64,000 bases of DNA, taken from positions 124,001 through 188,000 of the forward strand of contig JAKOGI010000355.1 of NCBI GenBank assembly GCA_029747015.1. Direction: 5' to 3'. The number at the start of each line of letters is the position of its first letter. Within the stretch, counting starts at the first letter, position 1. This document shows positions 36,185-46,291 of the stretch, piece by piece. Under the pieces are notes generated by a model. That model did not search any database, was not told where the DNA came from, and saw nothing but the letters and a program-made list of their open reading frames with translations. Both the position numbers and the translations under genes were made by a program. This DNA comes from Carnegiea gigantea (lineage: Eukaryota > Streptophyta > Magnoliopsida > Caryophyllales > Cactaceae).

Positions 36185-37334
36185 GCATTTACACCCCAAT
36201 CTCCCCAACTAACCATGGCCTACGGTACTAATAAACTGTTCATTTTTCTGACCAAAGACGTTTAACATGAAAGCCTACCACTTTGGACTTTCGGTAAGAT
36301 TATATTTTCAAAAATTTTGGCTGCTAAGATTATATTTAATTTTCGCTCGATTCCGAGGTTTTTTTTTTTTTTGTTTTTTAAACTATCGCAACATTCCTAA
36401 TAGTGAGTTATTTTTTTGACTCACCGATGTAGGGTCTATCTTTGCTATCTCTCCTCTGTTTTCGCTCATGAGCCAATCATTGCAAAGGCTCTTAACTCTT
36501 TCGCAATTCCTTTTTGCACATTTGGTCATTCTTTATGATTTCCCTTTTCAATTCTTGTTTTCTCGTGACAATTTTTTTTATGTAATTATCATATCGGATC
36601 AGACTTTCCTAAATCTAGTTTCTCATGTTGCCAAAGAAAATGATGGAATAAGAATAGATATACATGTTGCCAATTAAAAGAAAACTGATGGACATTTTGC
36701 TAACAAGTATCTATCCGGTTGCTCTTCAGGACATGTAAAAATAGCTTACAAACAATATATTTCTGAAACATTTTCTAATCTCAATAGATCCTATGTAAAA
36801 CAAAACAAAACAAAAGAAAATGGAAACATGTGCGGACGAAAATAGACTTGCTATTCCTATACTTTAATTTTTCTCCCATTTCTCTCCAATTTTTTTTTGA
36901 AAATTTATTATTCTCGATCTATTCAAGTTCTTCAAATTTTTTCTAATTTTCGAACTAAACTAAACTATATTCATCTTTTACAAACTTTTTGACTTCAATC
37001 TACTTTTTTTAATTTTTCTCCCATTTCTCTCCAATTTTTTTTTCCCAGTTCATCTAATCTAACTAAATTAGGTTATTTTCTAACTAAAAGAAACTAAATT
37101 AGGTTAGATTACATACAGAAAACTAATTAAGAGGATGGCAAGTTAATTTAAACCCAAAAATCCAACGTCAGATTTTTCATTGTATATAAAAAGGGTTAAG
37201 ATATGAAGGAAAAATAAATTCGAATGTGGGAGATAATGAGTCTAAAAAGAAGACGATGTTGTATGCGAGGTCTTCTAATTAATAATGTATTGAAAATAGC
37301 AATGCACCCTACTGGTCCAATTAGGTTAGAAAAT

Positions 37335-37640
37335 TACTACAAGCAAAAGGTCTGATTTTGACGGAAATTTCGATCGAAAAATAGGTAAATTTTGATGGAA
37401 AATCGACCTACTGACGGAAATTTTGGCAAATTTTATATCCCTCAAAAAATCACTAATCGAAATGGACTTTTCGACTGACTTGTCAGAAATATTGGCGAAA
37501 AAATTTTGTCCGACTAACATGCCATCAAAATTTTCATAGACGGAAATTTTCATAGACTAATAGTTCGTCAAAAAACTTTTTGGCAGGTATTTTGACATAT
37601 TGATAGTTCACCAGAACACTTTCTGATTGGAATTTTGATG
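37335..37640 (+). mobile_element. CACTA-type transposon end
   Basis: TACTACAAGCAAAAGG followed by many GACGGAAATTTT-type subterminal repeats matches the CACTACAAGAAAA ends of CACTA elements. The duplicate at 59295 keeps an intact CACTA. Only one end is present. Confidence 0.6.
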
Positions 37641-40165
37641 GAAAAGTTAGTTTGTCAAGGACTTGGAGGCCATCGTCTAAGTGATCTGGGCATCCATCAC
37701 TTTCTAGTGGTAGGCCATGGTCTCAAATTTGGAGGTCAACTGATTAATTGACTCACCAAGAGCTTCACTAGTCATGGTTTGAGTCTGAATAGAGCACCTC
37801 ATAAGACTCTCCAAGTTATATTTCGGATGTGTGGGTTGAAGAGGCACGTTATAAGGAGCTTTACATTGGAACTCAGGTGGCTGCATAGAACTCTGGGGTT
37901 GAAGAGTAGGGTTCTTATAGGGAGGTTCAGGGTGGCTCTTCCATCCAAAATTGTGAGCATTAGAGCAAGGATTGTTATGTAGTGGTAGGTTGAAACTATG
38001 CAGTGCATTAGCATGCTCAATGATAGAAGGGCCATTGTAGCACTCAGCAAATGTGTGTCCTTGCATATAACAGGTCTCACAAACAACATATACTCCAGCT
38101 GATAAGCCTGAAGGACCAACCCTATCAAGTCTTTGTGCCAGCGCATCCACCCTGCTGGCTAGTAACGTCGCAGCATCGACCTCATACGTGCCACTGCTTC
38201 TCTTTGGGGTGGCTCTTTAGTGGACCAATAATAATTATTGGCAGCCATATCTTCCAAGAGAGCATTCGCAGCCTCAATTGATTTCCCTATGAAAGTACCT
38301 CCAACTGCAGCATCAATGGATATCTTTAGAGTTTGGTCTAATTCATTGTAGAAGGTCTGGATGAAGAGCTAGTTAGGGATGCTGTGATATGGACACTGGC
38401 GTTGGAAATCCTTGAATCTCTCCTAAGCTTCATATAAGGACTCACCATGTACTTGAGTGAATGAAGTAATATCCACCTTCAACTTGGCAGTCTTTCCTGG
38501 TAGGATGTGCTTGCTCAAGAAAGCCTTGGAGAGTGCGTCCCAGGTGGCGAAAGCATTTCGCTCCTCATTCTGAAGCAATCTCTAGCCCTATCCTTTAGTG
38601 CGAATGGGAAGAGCCTTAGGATGTCGTCCATTGGGAGTCGGGTTTCAAGTACCAAGCTAGATTAAGTGAAAAAGAATGAAAGACAAGCTAATTGAAGCTA
38701 ATAAATACAAAGAAAAGACTTAGGACTGTCATTTGACTGATCGACGAACCAAATGATCAAGGTAAGTCCTAACCTACCTACCCTATACCTGTAACTAGAG
38801 ATGGTCGGTTACACCATTGAAGATCACCCAAACCCTCTCTCAGGGGTCATGGGCTACTCTAGTTAGGTTAATCACCTATTTTTATGGGATTAGCCTAGTT
38901 AGACCACAAAATTAGCAACCCTCAGATCTAACTAGGATCGGGACTATTTTCATGTCCAAATTTCGACTATTTTTTCTCCTATATTAGCTAATTGACCTCA
39001 CCTCTCGGCATAAATCAACCGTCCAAAAATGTGGACGAAAGCTCTTTCAAACATTTCATCGAACACTTGGCGGGCGCGAAAGAAAACTCTAAATTGAAAG
39101 CATAAATTGGGTGCGATTGGGTCTAATTTAATACTAATTAGTCATCAAGAGGCTAATCACAATCCAAGCCAACAAAAACAAGCTACTGAACATGACAAAA
39201 CACAATTAAACCCAAAACAAACTAAGCTAACAACTAAACTAATCAAGCACGAAGTAGAGAAATAAACCTAATCTAGCTTAGATTAAACCAACTACTAAAC
39301 AAAAAATTACAATAAAAACTATAACATTCAAACTAAACATAATCTAAACTGACAGGCTCAAATAAAAGAAACAAGAGCAAAATATGAACTACAGAGAGAA
39401 AGGGAGAAGAATACTTAGTCTTGATTTTTGGGATAGACTTGAAAATCAACAAGCTTAAATCCAAAACCACTCAAAATAAATCATAATCTACCTAGTTTAT
39501 TACCCCCTAATGGGGTTTTTAGTAGCTAAACCTAAGCTAAAACCTCTCCAAAAAGTCTCCAAAAAGGCCCATCAAATGGTCCCAAAAGGTCCCTTTAAAT
39601 AGAAATCGATCTGGGAGAAAAGGGCGAGAAAAGCATCGCGGGGCGAGAAAAGCATCCAAAAGATAATCTTCAATGGTAATGAACTCAATCAACAAGCAAC
39701 TCTAAAATCTCCCTACTGAACCCTAAAAATCGCTTTAAGAAAGTTCTCTGAAAGAAAAGACAAAAGATGCCCCCAAAACAAGTCGAAGATCGCTTTAGTA
39801 TCTTCAAATCAGAGGGGACGCACGGCCATTTCTGGGCTCAGGACGCACGACCATGCAACTCTACGGGAATTTTCTGCCTCAGATGCACGACCCTTCAGAA
39901 AACGCAGGGCCAGCTGTGCATGTCTTCAACTTTTTAGTAATTATGAATGGACATACAAAAGTGCACGGCTAGCCGTGTAGATACTACAACTCTTAATTCT
40001 TGATTCCTAGGTCTTGGTGCCAACTCTTCGAACATCTTCTTTATCCAAAACTTCACTCATCGCTCATATTTTTTCCAATTATGACCAATATACCTACAAA
40101 AAGAGAAATTAGTCTAAACAAGATGATTACGAGTAAAAGAGGAGATATGTAGAGAAAGACGACAA
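37641..40165 (-). mobile_element. Ty3/gypsy fragment in the TPS relic intron
   Basis: Gag (37704-38620) is followed, reading leftward in coordinates from 38640 to 40165, by non-coding LTR or leader-like sequence. Relative to the copy at 59600-63480 it has lost the gag start and about 800 bp. No pol is present. Confidence 0.75.
37704..38620 (-). pseudogene. Ty3/gypsy gag remnant
   Basis: Minus-strand frames give the retrotransposon gag signature WDALSKAFLSKHILPGKTAK, GESLYEA, ERFKDFQRQCP and LFIQTFYNELDQ, then a zinc knuckle CETCYMQGHTFAEC. Stops and frameshifts break it. The same region recurs at 59700-60819. Confidence 0.85.
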
Positions 40166-40624
40166 AATCAAGGACCAAAAATGAAACTGGTAATTTCATT
40201 TAAAAACAACACATTTTGATTTCAGAAAATTGCTTTTTATAATACAACTTTTCCCTTTACGATACTCTTTCTTGGAGTTCCAATGTCATATATATGGTAT
40301 AGCGGTTCAATAAATACTCGCGAGCGGGCAACTAATCCATTCCACTAAAAACACAATTTTCAATTTGAAAGGGTCCAGATAATAAATATATATAATAATA
40401 TAAAAAAGTAATTTATTTTGTACACAGGAGCATCCATCTGATGAAGGGGGGCTCACCGGCTTGGAGTGAAAATGTGATCACCCTAACGACATGTCCCGAT
40501 TTTAAGGTTGGGGCGTCAAGCCTGGCATGGAGGATTTTTGCTAAGGTAATATTTTAAATTCTTTCAATAACTTTCTTCTACTCCTTTTTGTGTTTATCTT
40601 GATGGCATTCTTAATTATAACCTT

Positions 40625-41035
40625 CAGGGGGCAGAGCAACTAAGGAACAAAAGAGGTCAATTGACCCCCAAATTTTTTGAATAAAAAATTAAATATGGGA
40701 TATTCTGGTAGGAAAAAATATATATATATTAATTAGTTCTTAAATACTTAATGAAGATGTGCATAGTAGAGTGGTTGGTTGCTTGTTGCTCAATGTGAGA
40801 GGTCACAGGTCTGACTCCTTGTGTTGCCTTCTATGTATTTTTTTTGAATTTTTGCGAGTGCCCTTTAAATTTCTTCTATTTTTGTTTCTTAACCCACGCA
40901 TTGTCGTCCTCTCTCTGCCCTCACTCACACTCAACGCCCTTGCCTGTTACGCACTTTATTTTTAGAACTATTAAAGTTTATATTATGTGTATTATTAATC
41001 TCGCCCCCTTGCTTTGAATCCTAGCTCCGCCACTG
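40625..41035. mobile_element. hAT-type MITE, 411 bp
   Basis: The ends CAGGGGGCAGAGC and, inverted, CAGTGGCGGAGC form imperfect terminal repeats. They are flanked by a perfect 8-bp duplication ATAACCTT (40617-40624 and 41036-41043). A tRNA-like pair of boxes lies inside at about 40755-40825. Confidence 0.9.
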
Positions 41036-41043
41036 ATAACCTT

Positions 41044-41737
41044 CTGTAAAATGAGTAAAGCATGGCGCAGGTAGGACCTTAACTAATACATAATATAATA
41101 ATTATCTATAATATGTCAAGTAAAATGAACATTTCAATAAAACATATGAACAATTGTATAGTTGTTCATCCAGTCACCAAAAAAAAAAAAAAAAAACTGA
41201 TATGAACAAATTATTGGTCTATATGAAAATTTGTCAGTCACAGTTACAAATACTATTGTTTCTTTCATAGTCATGTGGACGAAGAAGAAGGTCTATTTGA
41301 TGCAAATTTTGCGTGTATAATTTACACAGCAGTTTTATTTAGGGTTTTGGTAAATATATTTTATATCTTTGATCTTTCCAAATTATTATTTACCTTTTCT
41401 TTTTTGCATCAAATAATTTTTAATCTGAAATTTTTTAAATTTTAAAATTATTTGGAAAAAGTAAATAATAACTTAACAAGTGTAAAAAAAATCTTAAAAA
41501 ATTGAGGGAATTCATTAAAATAAATAAATAATTCCATAATTTAGCTTCGCTTGTGTTTTGCTAAGGGTGGCATGATGTCACTTATCTGTATAAGAACATT
41601 CACAATAGAGCCTACATTTAGTCTCACTTAAATGTAAGTTTGCTCAAATTATCTTTTCTCATTGTGGTCTCCCATATTTGGGATAAGAAACCCAATTTAT
41701 GGGTTGAAATCTTGGCAAACCTAACATAAGATGGGGC
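41044..41737. other. AT-rich spacer
   Basis: No gene or resolved repeat. Poly-A at 41178-41196. Confidence 0.4.
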
Positions 41738-42639
41738 CAGTGGTGGATCTAAACATTTAGAATAGGGGTGTCCATATATTAACGTCATCACTAGTGTACA
41801 ATATTAATTAAAAAAAAGACATTATATGATACATATTATGGCAGTTTATTTTGTACAAGCATTCTATCTCTTTTTTTTAAAACAAACATTCCATCTCGTA
41901 TTTCTACACCAGTAGAAGTTGACAAGTAATAATAATGTACCCCAGTTTTTTATTCCAAGGAAAAAAAAACTATGATACCTCTACTACTACGCTTGTTCTT
42001 TGCGGTTTTTCATATTTTGAATTTGATACGTATATTGTGCTAAAATCGCAGAATGTTACGGTTACCTATCATTTACTAAAATCGTTTGTTACAGAAGACA
42101 AATCATCAACACAAAGCAATAAAGGCGAAAAAAAAAAATGAAACATGAAGTGAACATTTCAAACATAAAATACAACTACAAATAGTAATTTGCACTAATT
42201 AATGGCACCAAAAGGGAAAAAAATAGCATCAAGCTCAAATCAATCATTTGTGCCAAGTTAAAGAAAGGTCTACGCTAAGAACATATTGCAACTAAAACGT
42301 CAAAAAAATAAATAATAAAATAAAAGAAAATAAAAGAAATTAGAATTAGATTAAATTAAAAGTCTAAACTCTAGATAAGATAAGAGGGAGAGAGAAAATT
42401 TTGGGCTTGGGTACATTTAATTTTATTTCACTTTTCTATCAAGTTTCAACTTTAAAACTGCTTTTAATACTTAAATAAATTAAAAATATCAATATGTGGG
42501 TTGGATATATTTAAAGAGTGTTTGTAATTTTTTGGACCTAATTTAGGGGCTTCTGCATATACTAATTTAACCCCATTAAAAATACCTTATTAGAATTTTT
42601 TTTGAGAAAGGGGTGTCCATACGAAGAGCTCTGCCCTTG
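41738..42639. mobile_element. hAT-type non-autonomous element, 902 bp
   Basis: Ends CAGTGGTGGATC and, inverted, CAAGGGCAGAGC, each followed inwards by a GGGGTGTCCATA/GTATGGACACCCC inverted motif. The flanks GATGGGGC (41730-41737) and GAGGGGGC (42640-42647) match at 7 of 8 positions. No transposase frame is seen. Confidence 0.8.
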
Positions 42640-42837
42640 GAGGGGGCCTCATGCATCTGGAAAAATACTATGAGTTTTCATTCATTGATTGGTTCTAGTC
42701 ATTCATAGCTTGCGATGTGGATTATTGAAAAATACTCCTAAAAACTGTCCTGTTTATCGTGGAATCTGGTACCTTTTTAGTACCAAATAATAGATTGGAG
42801 ATTATTGCGGATGCAAGTTGCCATCTTTATCAGCTTA

Positions 42838-43220
42838 GAGCATTCCCAGCCAGAGTTTCGAATTTTGAAACTTTGGTCTGCCACGTCAGTAAAAGTTTCA
42901 CAATTTTGAAACTTACATTCCATCACTTCTCCAACCAATCGAACTCCAATTTTAATCATCCAATAAAAATATTTGTTATGGACCCACATTATAACACACA
43001 ACCTATTTTTTAAATCATATAAAAATTACAAATTAACTCAAAAAAAAGAAAAAATAAAAATAAGTAATAAAAAAATCCAAAAGTTGCACGCACGGAGAAA
43101 TGCCCACAGGTTCCTCCATGCGTGCCCCCCATTTCTCCCCAGACTGCCAAGGAGCCACTGGCACGCGTGAAAAACACGGGCCCCCCACCTGGCACGCGTT
43201 TCTTCCCACTGCCAGTGCTC
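42838..43220 (+). mobile_element. GAGCATTC-type MITE, first of a head-to-head pair
   Basis: 383 bp from GAGCATTCCCAGC to CCAGTGCTC, flanked by TTA at 42835-42837 and 43221-43223. The left half is AT-rich and the right ~140 bp GC-rich. Confidence 0.75.
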
Positions 43221-43223
43221 TTA

Positions 43224-43608
43224 GAGCAGTAGCAGTGTGAGGAACGCGTGGGAGAAGGGGGGCCTGCGTGTCCTCATGCATGGTAGTGTTTGCTTGGCAG
43301 CCAGCGTGAATTGCGTGGGAAACGGGGGGGAGAACGCACTGGCGATTCTCCCCGCGGGACACTCCTTTTTGTCATGTTGTGATTTTTTAATTTGTTTTTC
43401 TTTTTTTAAATAAAAAAATATCATTTAGGTAGTTAAAAAAATAGTTGTGTGTTATAAGGTGAATCCAAAATAAAATATTTAATTCATTTGTTCTGAAATG
43501 AGTTCTATTGGTTGAAAAAATAAAAAAATACAAGTTTCAAAATTGTGAAACTTTTATTGACGTGACAGGTCAGAATTTCAAATTTTAAAATTTCCACTGA
43601 GAATGCCC
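43224..43608 (-). mobile_element. GAGCATTC-type MITE, second of a head-to-head pair
   Basis: 385 bp from GAGCAGTAGCAGTG to GAATGCCC, flanked by TTA (43221-43223 shared with the first copy, and 43609-43611). It is the reverse orientation of the first copy, so the pair forms a ~770-bp inverted repeat with a 3-bp spacer. Confidence 0.75.
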
Positions 43609-43611
43609 TTA

Positions 43612-45768
43612 GTACGCTGCACAGTTAATTCCTTGAAAATCAATTCAACATTGCTTCACACACAAGTCAGCAACGTGACAAGAGGGACGTCTTTTCGTTC
43701 TCAATTGGGAGAGTTTTTACAGTTACCCAGCTAGACCTTGAACAGTTTGTCCAATAGGGAGAGCCAATACTGCAAGTTGCAAACGAGCTGTTAGAATAAA
43801 ACAAGTAAAATATTTTCATACATTTTTCCATATATATATATATGTAAATGTTAAATGAGTTAAATATTTTAATAAAATATAAAATAATTTTGTATAAAAA
43901 TTCATTTAGAGGTGAGCGATGCAAGGTATTTGTTCAAAAATTTGAAAGTCAATTCTTAACTTTTAGAAATCAGAAGGCTTTTGGTTCCAGCTCTGGCTGA
44001 ATTTGAAAATTTTTAATTACAATATTGTAACTTTTTCTTCGATTTCTTGAGTGGACGATTTTTGATGTGGCCAAATCCGAAAGCTTAAGGTTCAAAACTA
44101 GTAGTCCCCGATTTTCTCTACAATTTTACAAACAAAAGTGACCAAGGAGGTGTTAATGTAAAATTATTAATGAAAAGTGAATAGATGGATAGTCCTAGCA
44201 AAATTAATTACAACTGTAAAAGTAACGCAACTTTTGTTAGCTAGCTATCTAATTTGCCACTTAAAGTACATTTAAAAGCAGATAGTATACGAAGATAGAA
44301 AACTCCACCAAATTCTAGTAAAAGCATCTAGTAAAAGTCTCTCTCTTTTCAATCAATTTTAATTAGCATATATGTTATGACACTAAAATATATGATTAAA
44401 AAATTCCACCCTTTATGAGGCGATAATAGTTTGATTTTGATGAACAAAGGTATGAATAAAAAAAAAATATATTTAACACTCAAATCGTACAAAAGCGCAC
44501 GAGACCAAAAGATCTCAAATCCTTTCTCAAAGTCCTTAGGATCCGTTTATTATGAAGTTTCGTCCCACGTGGTCTTAATTAACTTAGAGTCTTAGATTGT
44601 CAGAAAATTCGACTCCTTGAAAATCACTCCAATACTTCATCACACCCAACTCAACAAATGGCAAGTGGGAGATCTTTTCATTCTAAATTGGGAGATTTTT
44701 TTTAAAAATCAATGGAAGTGGTGGGTATCATATTAAACTTGTACAAACAAATTCACCCGTGTCTTCATATGCTAAGAGTAATATTTTTATTATGACCTTT
44801 CAAAAGAATATATAAAGAGTAGGTAAGTCTTTGATACAAAATTTTCACACACTTTCTTAAGATTATGTGGAAGACTTCTCCGACTCTAGAAGAACTTCTC
44901 ACAGTTTCACTCTCTTACAGTATCTCACCTTTTTGCAGATGCCTAAATTAGGAGACTTCACCCCTAGGCCCTACTTATATACTAACTTAACCTCCTTAAT
45001 GTGGTGGAGATTTGAGATAAGTGTCATAATCTTACAAAATCTGTTATTACATATCGTAGATTTTCATAAGATTTCTCTAGTAGATAGCACAATATCTTAG
45101 ATATTTTTTAGACATAGTTCAATCTAGGTAAATATCTTAGATATCTTCATAGGACTTAGAGTTATCTATGTAGAAAAATCATAGATATTGTAAATATAGA
45201 ATCATCTGTCTAAAATCACTTCGTAGTTAGTTTGCTAATTACATTTCCGGATTTTTGATGTTTCCATGTCCTATTTGGCGGGCTAAGGTTGACGATAACA
45301 CGTTAGCATTTGCATGACCGTACCCCACTTATCACGAATAATCAACACTTGATGCGATTTGATGCGATGTGATAGAAATTAATGTCAAGTTAAGAATTGT
45401 CTTGCGATGCCACAAAAGACTTCTGCCAAGTTCGTGTGGTTAATAATACCAAAATTAAATGATAAAACTAATCAACGGGTAATAAAAGAAATTAAATGAG
45501 CCTCCATTTCTGAAAGGCTAAACTTAAAGAATTGTTCGTTCTTTTGTTGTCACAGTCAAAGCGCTGATGCCCAAGACAATTATGATAGGGGCTATTACGC
45601 CACAACTCCTGTGTAGAGTCTACAATGAATTATAACAGTTCGTCCGTTTATTAATGTGCGTGCCAAAAATCAAATTAATTATGAAGAGAAGTAAGGTTAA
45701 GCTAGGAACCTATTTTTAGTCAGGAAAAATATGTTGGTAAGTTTTATGGACAATTATATTGATATATA
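43612..45768. other. Spacer with a diverged direct repeat
   Basis: No gene recognised. The segment at about 43629-43715 (CTTGAAAATCAATTCAACA... TTGGGAGAG) recurs in diverged form at about 44612-44700 in the same orientation. Confidence 0.4.
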
Positions 45769-45814
45769 TTAAATTTGTGTTTTATGTACATATGCAAGCG
45801 TACTCATGTACTTA

Positions 45815-46011
45815 CCCGTTATGTTATCCAAACTTAGATGAAAGCTAAGCCAAGTTGTCTCCGAAGCTAATGTTGCTGATCGAATGGTTAGCTCAAGAAT
45901 AGATGCTGGCTGTTTTTTTTCCCATGCATGACTTGAAAGCGACTTTGCTTCGATCGGGGTGCAAATCAATGCAGTTGATCGCTCCTCAAGGTTCACACAC
46001 AGCGAACCTCT
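45815..46011 (-). other. Exon-like open stretch of unknown identity, cut by an LTR
   Basis: A minus-strand frame reads through about 65 codons (LEERSTALICTPIEAKSL, ASILELTIRSATLASETTWL) and ends at a good splice donor (CGG/GTAAGT at about 45812-45818). Its upstream side is cut by the copia LTR at 46012. Codon use looks coding-like, but I cannot name the family. It could be chance. Confidence 0.25.
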
Positions 46012-46291
46012 GAAACAATATGCAAAGGAAAAACAGAGAGAAATCCTCTGATAGGAAATTAGAATATGTTGATGGTTTTTATTAATGCTTGTCTGTCTTA
46101 ATCTGTACAAGACATGTATATATATACATATGCTGCCTTGTTAGCTAGTTGCAAGAAAATGAAAGATTCTCTAACTAACTTTCTATTCTGTTTGCCAGCT
46201 AGGATTAGGTTGTTATAACTAACTGAAATGGTTAATTATTTCTTTGGCCAACCAGGTGGCTGCATCCGATGTGGTGGTGATATGCTCATCA
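46012..46291 (-). repeat. 3' LTR of the truncated copia element
   Basis: On the minus strand it runs from TGATGAGCAT, just after the purine-rich CTTGAGGGAGG tract, to GTTTCA, about 280 bp. There is no second LTR for comparison, so the edges are approximate. Confidence 0.6.

Larger units (their letters stand above)
25525..36589. repeat. High-identity TPS core, block A
   Basis: Excluding the copia element at 30007-36184, this stretch matches 50646-55536 with only about a dozen differences in about 4.9 kb by eye. It holds all of TPS-A plus about 600 bp of upstream sequence. Confidence 0.9.
36590..40500 (-). pseudogene. TPS relic upstream of TPS-A: exon 1 and intron 1 only
   Basis: A minus-strand exon 1 remnant at about 40437-40500 aligns with exon 1 of TPS-A (shared CACATTTTCACTC, encoding HIFT), with an internal stop and a lost GT donor (AT). 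Intron 1 sequence homologous to that of TPS-A is found at 40170-40436 and 37090-37330, split by CACTA and gypsy insertions. Exons 2-7 are absent. The 36590-37090 end is unrelated to TPS. In it a plus-strand frame (about 36588-36800, one stop) is also found at 58526-58740, possibly a relic of an unidentified gene. Confidence 0.75.

Noticed and set aside
37704..38150. Host zinc-finger protein gene
   Set aside because: The CX2CX4HX4C knuckle with WDALSKAF...PGKTAK upstream is the gag of a Ty3/gypsy element, and it is broken by stops.
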